Position numbers and translations under genes: made by a program
Shown: positions 33,792 to 41,500 of the stretch, piece after piece
Position numbering within the stretch: position 1 is the first letter of the stretch
How the letters are laid out: each line of letters begins with the position of its first letter
Source of the DNA: Chloroflexota bacterium
Lineage (GTDB): Bacteria > Chloroflexota > Chloroflexia > Chloroheliales > Chloroheliaceae
Reading direction: 5' to 3'
DNA: 64,000 nucleotides
NCBI GenBank assembly: GCA_028287745.1
Contig: JAQBPB010000007.1
Span: 1 to 64,000 of the forward strand
The notes under the pieces: generated by a model
What the model was told of the DNA's origin: nothing
The model's input: the letters and a program-made list of their open reading frames with translations, nothing else
Database searches by the model: none

Positions 33792-34613
33792 CTATTTCCG
33801 TAAAACCCGCCGTAATCTTTCAATCAGAATTAATAAGGCGAATTGTGGGAGGGCTAACTGGCGGCGCCAGCGCCAGGGTTCTTTGTAAAGCCGATAAGCC
33901 CATTCCAAACCCCATTGCCTCAGACGGAGCGGGGCCAAGGGGACCCGTCCGGCTTTATAATCGAGGACGCCGCCCACTCCCAGGGCGACGGCTGCGCCGC
34001 TTATAGTTAAATTACGTACAGACCACCAATCTTGTTTCAACATGCCGTAAGCCACCAGTATGACCTCGGCCCCGGCCTGCCGGATGCGTTCAACCGCTTC
34101 CTCGTCACCTTCCGGCCCGGCCTGTCCGGCCCAGGTCCCGGCGATTTGAATACCCGGGTACTCCTGGCGCAATTTCCCGGCGGCTTCTTCCGCCACGCCC
34201 TCCCGGGCCCCTAGCAGAAACAGCCGGGGGCCGTCAGCCTGGGCCGAACTCTGGAATAATTTCTCGCACAAAGCCACCCCCGTGACCCTGGACCGGAAAT
34301 GTTGGCCCAAAATCTTGCCCGCCGCGATTAACCCGGCGCCATCAGGCGTGACCATAGCGGCCGAATTGACTACCTGCCGGAAAGCCGGGTCGCGGCGAGT
34401 GGCGATGACATACTCCGGATTAAGAGTTACGATTAAACGGGCCGGGGCGTCCGCCGCTTCCCGGCGCTGGCGCACCCAATCCACCACCCTATCAGCGGCC
34501 TGGTCCAGTGTAATATCGTCAACCTTAATTCCCAGCAGTGTTATTTGCGGGCGGGCCAAGCCGGACGAAAAATCAGGGTTTTGCTTGTTTTTTGAATTGG
34601 TTGATTTGCTCAC
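33792..34613 (-). CDS. WecG/TagA/CpsF family (GT26) glycosyltransferase
   Basis: At 273 residues it shows the GT26 features ITLLGIKVDDITLDQA, LNPEYVIATRRDPAFRQV, VTPDGAGLIAAGKIL and LFLLGAREGVAEEAAGKL, then GVGGVLDYKAGRVPLAPLR with the conserved lysine-arginine rich end. WecG/TagA enzymes transfer ManNAc or ManNAcA from UDP-sugar to a lipid-linked acceptor on the inner face of the membrane. The start is GTG. It heads a four-gene operon. The UDP-sugar dehydrogenase at 45000-46307 could supply its donor. A TATAAT box lies only 7 bases before the GTG, so the mRNA is probably leaderless. Confidence 0.93.
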   Translation of the reverse strand: MSKSTNSKNKQNPDFSSGLARPQITLLGIKVDDITLDQAADRVVDWVRQRREAADAPARLIVTLNPEYVIATRRDPAFRQVVNSAAMVTPDGAGLIAAGKILGQHFRSRVTGVALCEKLFQSSAQADGPRLFLLGAREGVAEEAAGKLRQEYPGIQIAGTWAGQAGPEGDEEAVERIRQAGAEVILVAYGMLKQDWWSVRNLTISGAAVALGVGGVLDYKAGRVPLAPLRLRQWGLEWAYRLYKEPWRWRRQLALPQFALLILIERLRRVLRK

Positions 34614-34620
34614 GCCGGAT

Positions 34621-34629
34621 ATTATACCA
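34621..34629 (-). promoter_or_regulatory. Extended -10 promoter giving a probable leaderless wecG mRNA
   Basis: The minus strand reads TGGTATAAT, followed by 7 bases and the GTG start at 34613. Transcription from this box would begin at or within a base or two of the start codon. Confidence 0.6.
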
Positions 34630-34706
34630 CTCCGCTCTTGCTTTCACTTTATCAAGGTAGGATAATTCGGGGTAAAGAAGATAGAAGGAGTCTAAAAAGG
34701 TGGCGG

Positions 34707-36242
34707 ATGGCAATGCTGAATAATCCAGGTGAAACTTTTCCAAACTGGCTGCTGGAACAGGTTAGATTTAGGCCGGATAGCCAGGCGGTCCAGGCGGGAC
34801 CGGAAGCCCTGAGTTTTAAAGATTTGTACGCGCGAGCGGCCGGGCTGGCCGTCCGGCTGCGGGCGGCGGGTGTGGTTAAATTCAGCCGGGTTGCTTTACT
34901 GCTGGGAAACAGCCTGCAATTTGTAGAAGTAACCCACGCCTTGATGCAATTGGAAGCGGTCCTGGTACCCCTGAACTTGCGGTTGACCCCAGCAGAGTTA
35001 AACTGGCAGCTAAACGATGTCGGGGCTAACTTCCTGCTAACCGATAATAAACAGCTTGAAAAAGCAGCCGAAGCCGGGACCGGTTTAGCGCCGGTACGCC
35101 TGTTAAATTTAGCTGACCTGGCTAATTCACCAGCCCCGGACTATGTTTTTACCCCGCCAGCCGCTTACCGGGCCGGGGATTTGCACACCATTATTTATTC
35201 TTCCGGCACTACCGGCCAGCCCAAAGGCGTAATGCTAACCTACGGCAACCATTATTTTAACGCGTTTGCGTCTTACCAGAATTTCCAGGCCGGGCCGCAA
35301 GACCGCTGGCTGGCGGTCCTGCCCCTTTTTCATGTGGGCGGCCTGGCGATTGTCCTGCGCGGCTTGTTTTACGGCATGCCGGTGGTAGTCCACGAAAGCT
35401 TTGACCCGGCCGCTGTAAACCAGGCGATTGACCATGAAGGCATCAGTGTCATTTCAGTCGTGACCAATATGCTGGCCCGCATGTTGGACCAGCGCCAGGA
35501 TAAAGCCTACCCGGCCACCTTGCGTTCGATTCTAATCGGGGGCGGGCCGGTCCCGCCGCCGCTGCTGGACCGCTGCGCCCGGTCCGGTATCCCGGTGGTC
35601 CAGACCTACGGCATGACCGAAACTGCCTCCCAGGCGGTAACGCTGTCCGACCAGGACGCCCTGCGCAAACTTGGTTCGGCCGGGCTTCCACTGCCGGGGG
35701 TCGAGCTTAAAATCAGCCCCGATAATGAAGCGGCCGGAGAAACGCCGGGCGAAACCGGGCTGGCCGGGGAAATCCTCTTGCGTGGCGGGAATATCACGCC
35801 CGGTTATGCCGGTCGCCCTGCGGAAACCGCCCGGGCCTGGCGGGACGGCTGGTTCCACACCGGCGATATTGGCCGGGTGGACGAAGAAGGCTATTTGTAT
35901 GTGCTGGACCGCCGCAACGACCTGATTATCTCCGGCGGTGAGAACGTCTACCCGGCCGAAGTGGAAGCAACCCTGCTCTCCCATCCCCAGGTTGAAGAAG
36001 CGGGTGTAATCGGGCGGTCGGACGCTCAATGGGGCCAGGTAGTGATTGCTTTCGTCAAAACCCGGCCGGGTGCCGCCCTGACCGAAGAGGCCCTGTTAGC
36101 GTATTGCCATGAGCGGCTGGCCCGTTACAAGCTGCCGCGAAAAATCTATTTTGTGGAAGAAAGCCTGCCCCGCAACGCGACCGGGAAACTGTTACGGCGC
36201 AGTTTGCGCGAGATTTTAGCCGGTTATACCACTTCCCACTAA
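34707..36242 (+). CDS. Acyl-CoA synthetase, o-succinylbenzoate-CoA ligase-like
   Basis: From the ATG at 34707 (AAAAAGG 6 bases upstream) the protein has 511 residues. The AMP-binding motif YSSGTTGQPKGVML is near residue 170, YGMTETASQAV near 300, GWFHTGDIGRVDEEGYLYVLDR near 385 and the C-terminal lysine motif NATGKLLRRSL near 495. The enzyme adenylates a carboxylic acid with ATP and forms a CoA thioester. Its size and the GMTETAS motif fit MenE (menaquinone synthesis) or a related fatty-acyl-CoA ligase; no other men gene is nearby, so specificity is open. It diverges from wecG with under 100 bases between them. Confidence 0.88.
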   Translation: MAMLNNPGETFPNWLLEQVRFRPDSQAVQAGPEALSFKDLYARAAGLAVRLRAAGVVKFSRVALLLGNSLQFVEVTHALMQLEAVLVPLNLRLTPAELNWQLNDVGANFLLTDNKQLEKAAEAGTGLAPVRLLNLADLANSPAPDYVFTPPAAYRAGDLHTIIYSSGTTGQPKGVMLTYGNHYFNAFASYQNFQAGPQDRWLAVLPLFHVGGLAIVLRGLFYGMPVVVHESFDPAAVNQAIDHEGISVISVVTNMLARMLDQRQDKAYPATLRSILIGGGPVPPPLLDRCARSGIPVVQTYGMTETASQAVTLSDQDALRKLGSAGLPLPGVELKISPDNEAAGETPGETGLAGEILLRGGNITPGYAGRPAETARAWRDGWFHTGDIGRVDEEGYLYVLDRRNDLIISGGENVYPAEVEATLLSHPQVEEAGVIGRSDAQWGQVVIAFVKTRPGAALTEEALLAYCHERLARYKLPRKIYFVEESLPRNATGKLLRRSLREILAGYTTSH

Positions 36243-36401
36243 GTGGGACGACAGGAGGCGCTTTTATTGCTCTCTTTTAGCAAACTGTTAGAGCGCTACC
36301 TTTCAACTTTTGCAACGGAACCTTTTATAATACAAGCATTGAGCTCGGAGTTCCAGGCATTCAGCACAAGGCTACATCCTAAAGATAGTTAGTTTGTTGA
36401 A

Positions 36402-39065
36402 CTACCTACTATAAATATATATATTATTAACAGGATCACTATAGATGATCTTCATAAGATCCTTAAATTTTGATAGAGCTTCTATTGAGTAATTCTTTGG
36501 AGCCTGCCCATCAGGGGTAAAACTTCGGGTACCGTTTTCCACTTGCCCTACAAAGACATAGCGTACATTGTACTTATTGAGCAACGCTAATGCAGTAGCC
36601 TTATCTGTTGTTTTATAAATCTGGTCCATGTCTAACCAGGGTTGCCAGATTTGTAAAGGATCAAGGTAACTACGCCACTGTAGTTCGTGGTAAGGCCAAC
36701 CTACAATTGTTGGGAGGCCAGTAAATGTGCTAACACGGTTAGCCCAGGTATAGTTAAAACCATTTGCTTCCAGGACAATTCCATAACGGGCCGGATCGAT
36801 CCTGGTATATTGCCTCAACCAGGCCATTGCTGGATATTCGGATGGAAACTGCCTGGCATACCAGCCTTCACCACTAAGCCCCACCCGATCAGTATAATGG
36901 TTAGCACGTTGCCAATAACCCAGAGTGGCTGTTGCTGATGCCGGTATCATCAGAACTACTAACAAAATCACTAATGATTTTTTCCCGACTTTCGTTACTC
37001 TTGAAATATAAGTCCAATATGATGTTGGAGTTAAAGTAAAGCTTTTGCTTTGTTGCTGCTCTACTAACTCATTTGACCATTTTAATCTGCTAATACGCCA
37101 TAAAAAATAAAGCGCCGACATTCCATATAAAATCCAGACCTGATACCAGAACTTCCACATTCCAAAAGCCCGTGAATCATAATAGTCAGGCAGGTAAAAT
37201 ATTTCGCAAAAAAGGACTAATGCGCCGGCTATGGTTGTTGCAATCAGAACAAAAAAGTCTGTAGTAGTCTGAGTTGTACGAAGCTCGGCATTTATAATAA
37301 CAGGCCATTCTTTTTGTAAGAGGCGTAAGGGCAAATATAACAAAATTAAGGCAGGTCCAAGTAATTCAAAACTCAAAAACGGCCCTATCGTAAAAAGCAG
37401 GAGGGCTGTTAATCCTTCCAGCGTTAAACGAGGGTAACGTCTTAAGGCTTGAATCCCCCCAGGCCATAGAAGCCACCCAGATCCAACAACCAAAGCCAGG
37501 GGGATGATTATAGTGTCCAATTTGACATTATTATTTGTAACAGTCGAAATGTTGAGACAGAATATATAAACTGCCAGAATTAACATGACGAGTCCGGTTA
37601 ATCGCACCGCAAGCAAGGTCATCATTGAAAGTTGTTTGATTTTTCCAACTTCTTCCGCCTTCGACAACTGAATCAACCTTAAAAGGAAAAAAGTTAGAAT
37701 GGGTATCAAAAGAAGGCCAAATTGGGTTAAGAAGTCACTTAAACGGGTACGGTCTGCTGGTACAAGTCTGATGAACTTTTCCCAGAACCTGTGTGCATCG
37801 GCTCCTCCAGGGCTAGCTGCCTTTGAATTAGACTTGCTCAGAACCTCAATAAAATAAAAAGCATAGACTAACCCGGTGGAAATTACTAAACCTATAGATT
37901 GCACGGCCCAACGACCTACAATTGGTTGCCAACTCTGTTCCTCTCTCAGGATTATCTCTCCCAGTCCTATTGCAAGTACTACGAAAAATAGGTAGATAAG
38001 AAAATCTAATCCATTAATAAATGCCAGGGCGCCTACCAGGAAACCCGCCGTAAGAAACTTACCGAGTGTTAAGAAACCCAGGGTTGGTCGTACCAGCACC
38101 CACTTTTCGCGGGCACCTAAAAGATTTAAGCCAAAGCTAATGGTCATCATTACAAAAGGTAAGTCCATCATGTGGGCATGAAGGTCTCCCATCAAAAAGC
38201 TGTAAATGGGAGTTTCAGAAAGAATCATACTTGAATGTTGCTGCTGGGGTACCCAATCCCAGATCATCCTAGCGCTTTTAACCCAATCTACTTGCAGTGG
38301 AAAATTAGGGTTGCCAATTGGGAGAAGTTGACCATCAAGCAGTTGGCGCAGGGGATACAGGTTACCAAGTACAAGCAGGAAAATCACCCCTAATAGTCCG
38401 GCGCTGAGACAAGTACAACTTTTCTTTTCACCTGCCTTTCTAACTAAATTAGTAACAAGCCCAAAACCGGTTATTACAGCCAGGGCAAAAAACAGGGCCA
38501 GGGCAATATTGTAAGCTGTACTTGTTTGAGTACTACTCATTTTGGTCATAACGGCGGTCATAAGCTGACCACCGTAATAATAATGCATATGTTGACCCTG
38601 GTACCAGGGATCGGGAGGTGGCAAGGAAGGGGAAGCGACAATTGCGTTAATAAACGAAAGATCAAAGAACTTTTCGTCACCGGATAAATCAGGAAAGAAG
38701 GAGCGTGCATTAAGAAGAAAGCTATAACCACTCAGAAATAAAGCCTCCCCGGTAAGGAGGAGCCACCAGTTCAGTTTTACACTAAACCATTCTCGTAACA
38801 TCTCACGCAGTTTACGACTTTTCAATAGTATTATTAAGTTGACTAAACCCAGGAATGCCAGGACTAAAAAACAGGTTGTTTGATTGAAAGGTAAAAGCTT
38901 AAAACAACAGAGTATCCAGACCACTATACTAGTTAATAGAAGACCGAGCGGTTTACTGTAGGTTATACCTTTATCTGGCAGGTGGGGAAAGATGTGGAAA
39001 CAAAGTGGAAGTACAAATATCCCAGCCAAAGCTATGAGGAGGTACCAAACAATAATGTCAAGCAT
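36402..39065 (-). CDS. DUF2298 (Chlor_Arch_YYY) polytopic membrane protein
   Basis: The 887-residue protein has about 18 hydrophobic segments and the YYY motif of the family in QHMHYYYGGQLMTAV near residue 160, preceded by acidic loop residues PDLSGDEKFFDLSFINA. A C-terminal extracytoplasmic region (about 745-887) contains AMAWLRQYTRIDPARYG and RYVFVGQVENG. The family is found mainly in Chloroflexi and archaea and probably contains GT-C-like glycosyltransferases. The gene is visibly richer in A and T than its neighbours, as are its flanks, which suggests acquisition or different history. The neighbouring genes are not clearly linked to it. Confidence 0.88.
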   Translation of the reverse strand: MLDIIVWYLLIALAGIFVLPLCFHIFPHLPDKGITYSKPLGLLLTSIVVWILCCFKLLPFNQTTCFLVLAFLGLVNLIILLKSRKLREMLREWFSVKLNWWLLLTGEALFLSGYSFLLNARSFFPDLSGDEKFFDLSFINAIVASPSLPPPDPWYQGQHMHYYYGGQLMTAVMTKMSSTQTSTAYNIALALFFALAVITGFGLVTNLVRKAGEKKSCTCLSAGLLGVIFLLVLGNLYPLRQLLDGQLLPIGNPNFPLQVDWVKSARMIWDWVPQQQHSSMILSETPIYSFLMGDLHAHMMDLPFVMMTISFGLNLLGAREKWVLVRPTLGFLTLGKFLTAGFLVGALAFINGLDFLIYLFFVVLAIGLGEIILREEQSWQPIVGRWAVQSIGLVISTGLVYAFYFIEVLSKSNSKAASPGGADAHRFWEKFIRLVPADRTRLSDFLTQFGLLLIPILTFFLLRLIQLSKAEEVGKIKQLSMMTLLAVRLTGLVMLILAVYIFCLNISTVTNNNVKLDTIIIPLALVVGSGWLLWPGGIQALRRYPRLTLEGLTALLLFTIGPFLSFELLGPALILLYLPLRLLQKEWPVIINAELRTTQTTTDFFVLIATTIAGALVLFCEIFYLPDYYDSRAFGMWKFWYQVWILYGMSALYFLWRISRLKWSNELVEQQQSKSFTLTPTSYWTYISRVTKVGKKSLVILLVVLMIPASATATLGYWQRANHYTDRVGLSGEGWYARQFPSEYPAMAWLRQYTRIDPARYGIVLEANGFNYTWANRVSTFTGLPTIVGWPYHELQWRSYLDPLQIWQPWLDMDQIYKTTDKATALALLNKYNVRYVFVGQVENGTRSFTPDGQAPKNYSIEALSKFKDLMKIIYSDPVNNIYIYSR

Positions 39066-39631
39066 AAAGTTATACCCTGTCTAATTTAGAGGTACCCTGA
39101 TGACTTTATAATTATTTCGGGTGGCAATTCAAACCGGGGTAATCAGAATCTTTAAAGAAGGTTGAGAATTACCGTTCTACTAAACACGAAAATCAAATTT
39201 AATCTAAATATTTAACATACCTGGCACAGCGCGGGTAGGAGAATGTGTATTACTATTGTTGAAGGAGGTAGTAAATATCCGAATTTAACTGAAAATCAAA
39301 ACCGCTAACTGATCTGAAAATCCGATTAGGTTCTAATTGCATCTTTACAAACCACAGGGAGTTTGTGCAGTAACTTTTATTCTTTTCTTTGGTAAGAACC
39401 CTACTATTTTAATTGGTTCTTTTACCATGTCTAACTAAACATTAAAACTACTTTGAGCGAACGAAAGCAAAGATGAGAGAACATTCCAGTTAAGTATAAT
39501 TACTAATTATTATTAAATCCTGGGACTATTGACTAATACTTTAAGCTAATACTTTAAGCTAATTCTTTATTGAGACAAAAAATTATAGTGGGGTCCACCG
39601 GGTACTCCTGCAATAGGATGCTAAAGATTAT
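39066..39631. other. Low-GC intergenic region
   Basis: This 566-base stretch continues the low GC content of the gene to its left. It contains a perfect GGAGGT at 39263-39268 with no start codon at a suitable distance, a hairpin with arms AAGAACC (39394-39400) and GGTTCTT (39415-39421) followed by T, and a short tandem repeat at 39533-39569. No ORF was found. Confidence 0.5.
39533..39569. repeat. 13-bp tandem repeat, two perfect copies plus a degenerate third
   Basis: The unit CTAATACTTTAAG occurs at 39533-39545 and 39546-39558, followed by CTAATTCTTTA at 39559. It lies 60 bases before the nucleotidyltransferase start. Confidence 0.7.
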
Positions 39632-40429
39632 ATGGCAGCAACCTTATATCCTGAAATTAACAACTTGCTCGATACGTTACTGGCGCGAATGCAAGCTGTA
39701 CTTGGTAAAAGATTGGCCGGGTTATATCTTTTTGGCTCGCTGGTCTGGGGTGACTTTGACTATGAGGCCAGTGATATTGACCTGCTGGCGGTTACGACTA
39801 CCGGCATTGACGATAACGAATTCACCCAACTTGAAAAGATGCATAATGAAGTGACAGGCCTTTTTCCCGCCTGGTACGACCGTATCGAGATAGCCTACCA
39901 GTCCCTTGAGGCCCTCTGGACATTTAAGACCGTCCGGAGCCCCATCGCGGTCATCAGTCCAGGCGAGCCCTTTAACCTGAAGGAAGCGGGCCGGGATTGG
40001 CTGTTAAACTGGTACGTGGTGCAAGAAAAGGGGCGGGCCCTTTACGGCCCCGCGCCCGGCACATTGATTGACGCAATTTCAAAAGAAGAATACGTGCAGG
40101 CGGTCAGGGAACAGGCCGAAGAATGGCGCGATTATATAATTCACACCCGACATTCGCGGTCCTATCAGGGGTATGCTATTTTAACAATGTGCCGGGCGCT
40201 GTATGCTATTAAGAATGGCGAGCAAGTTTCAAAAAACCAGGCAGCCCGGTGGGCGCAACAGCATTTACCCGAATGGTCGGACCAGATTCAGAAAGCGCTC
40301 CAGTGGCGGCAGGACCACCGCAACAGGCAGATAGACCCCGAAGCCACTTACCCCGAAACAGTAAAATTCGTTACCTTCGTAATTGACTGTATAAAAGCCG
40401 AAAACCGGCCGGTAATGCCAGGAAACTAG
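39632..40429 (+). CDS. Nucleotidyltransferase, AadA-like (DUF4111-type C-terminal domain)
   Basis: At 265 residues it carries the polymerase-beta-type nucleotidyltransferase motif GSLVWGDFDYEASDIDLL (about 32-50) with the two catalytic aspartates in DID, and a helical C-terminal domain with YIIHTRHSRSYQGYAILTMCRALYAIKNG (about 170-200), as in aminoglycoside 3''-adenylyltransferases of the ANT(3'') type. Those enzymes transfer AMP from ATP to streptomycin or spectinomycin. Whether this protein confers resistance or modifies another small molecule cannot be told. It is a single gene at the edge of the low-GC region. Confidence 0.88.
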   Translation: MAATLYPEINNLLDTLLARMQAVLGKRLAGLYLFGSLVWGDFDYEASDIDLLAVTTTGIDDNEFTQLEKMHNEVTGLFPAWYDRIEIAYQSLEALWTFKTVRSPIAVISPGEPFNLKEAGRDWLLNWYVVQEKGRALYGPAPGTLIDAISKEEYVQAVREQAEEWRDYIIHTRHSRSYQGYAILTMCRALYAIKNGEQVSKNQAARWAQQHLPEWSDQIQKALQWRQDHRNRQIDPEATYPETVKFVTFVIDCIKAENRPVMPGN

Positions 40430-40459
40430 AACTGTTCCTGGTACAACCGGCCGGTTTTC
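40401..40459. terminator. Bidirectional terminator between convergent genes
   Basis: AAAACCGGCCGGT (40401-40413) pairs with AACCGGCCGGTTTT (40446-40457), and CCAGGAA pairs with TTCCTGG within. It overlaps the end of the nucleotidyltransferase gene and lies just beyond the stop of the small gene at 40470. Confidence 0.9.
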
Positions 40460-40469
40460 TCCACGGTAA

Positions 40470-40565
40470 CTAGGACTGCTTGTTACCGGCCTTTTTGTCC
40501 TCTTTCGGTTTAGGTGGTTTTTTCTTCTCCGGTTTAGGTCGATTACCTTTGAGTTGCATTGACAT
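40470..40565 (-). CDS. 31-residue Lys/Pro-rich small protein
   Basis: The minus strand has AAAGGAG eight bases before an ATG at 40565, and a frame of 31 codons to TAG at 40470-40472. The product begins MSMQLKGNRPKPEKKKPP and is followed by KPKEDKKAGNKQS: about one third lysine with several PK pairs, no hydrophobic stretch. The strong ribosome binding site, an isolated frame with own terminator, and composition unlike the opposite-strand shadow make it plausible. It is too short to assign a family. A highly basic short protein may bind nucleic acid or ribosome, but that is speculation. Confidence 0.6.
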   Translation of the reverse strand: MSMQLKGNRPKPEKKKPPKPKEDKKAGNKQS

Positions 40566-40610
40566 AGGAATTCTCCTTTCGCTGTAATTATAATGACCGG
40601 GAACCCGGTG

Positions 40611-41456
40611 CTAGACTAATAAAAGATAAAGTACAATGGCCGCCGCTGCGCCTATGGCGGAACTGCAAAAATTAACTGCGTCATTGTTCATAAACGGCCA
40701 CCCGCGCCGGAAAACATTGGGCTGGCCCTGGCTGTCGAGCTTTTTCTCGGTCTCTTTACCGGTACCGGCCTGGCTGTACATTGCCTGGACCGTGGCACCC
40801 ATTAAACTATCCGAGAGCGAGCCGACCAGGCCGCCCAGGGTCGCGACCGATAGCACCCACCAGTACCCGGCCCAGTTGGTGCCAGGTTGCAGCCAGGCCC
40901 GGCCCAATACTAAACCCCAGACGGTCAGGCCGATGGCTAACCCGCCAAGAGTCGTTGCCAGGGTTCCCAGGACTGTAATGCCGCCACTGGTGCCGGGCGG
41001 CACTCTACGGCCGCTGGTAATCAGGCGCGGCCCTTGCTTGCTTAATACCCCAAGCTCGGTAGCCCAGGTATCGGCGTTGACAGTTGCCATCGCTCCGATG
41101 AACCCGGCGAAAAGCCACTGGCTGGCCGGATTTAGAAAATAAAGCACCGCCAGAACCGCGCCCACCCCACCGTTCGCCAGGGCCTGACCCAGGTCGCGGC
41201 GGCTGCCTTTTTCGAATTTCTCGGCCGCCAGGTGTTCCTTTTGCTTTTCCTTGAACCGGGATAATAGCGTCCCGTAAACGAAAAAAGCCATTAAAGTCAG
41301 GCCCCAGGTCCAGCCGCCGAAGCCAAAAATAGCCGTCCCGGTTATAATCGCGCCCCACACCCCGCTTTTGGAGAGCGCCTGCTTGCGGTACGCTACCACC
41401 CCGATAATAGAGCTGAGGACCAGCCCCGCCACCAGTCGCAAAATTTCTGGGTTCAT
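40611..41456 (-). CDS. DUF92 family membrane protein (phytyl-phosphate kinase-like)
   Basis: The 281-residue protein has about six to seven membrane helices and the DUF92 pattern: SKSGVWGAIITGTAIFGFGG near residue 30, SRRDLGQALANGGVGA near 105, NADTWATELGVLSK near 150 and RVPPGTSGGITVLGT near 172. Plant and cyanobacterial members (VTE6) phosphorylate phytyl phosphate; bacterial ones are related to CDP-alcohol-type or polyprenol kinases. Precise substrate is unknown here. It is transcribed toward the small Lys-rich gene and away from GH57, 45 bases downstream of the GH57 stop. Confidence 0.9.
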   Translation of the reverse strand: MNPEILRLVAGLVLSSIIGVVAYRKQALSKSGVWGAIITGTAIFGFGGWTWGLTLMAFFVYGTLLSRFKEKQKEHLAAEKFEKGSRRDLGQALANGGVGAVLAVLYFLNPASQWLFAGFIGAMATVNADTWATELGVLSKQGPRLITSGRRVPPGTSGGITVLGTLATTLGGLAIGLTVWGLVLGRAWLQPGTNWAGYWWVLSVATLGGLVGSLSDSLMGATVQAMYSQAGTGKETEKKLDSQGQPNVFRRGWPFMNNDAVNFCSSAIGAAAAIVLYLLLV

Positions 41457-41500
41457 AGGGCTAAGAGTTGGAAAGGCGATAACTTCCCAACTCTTATTAC

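Noticed and set aside
39632-40429. Nucleotidyltransferase as toxin-antitoxin (MNT/HEPN) partner
   Set aside because: It has a large AadA-like C-terminal domain and no HEPN gene beside it.
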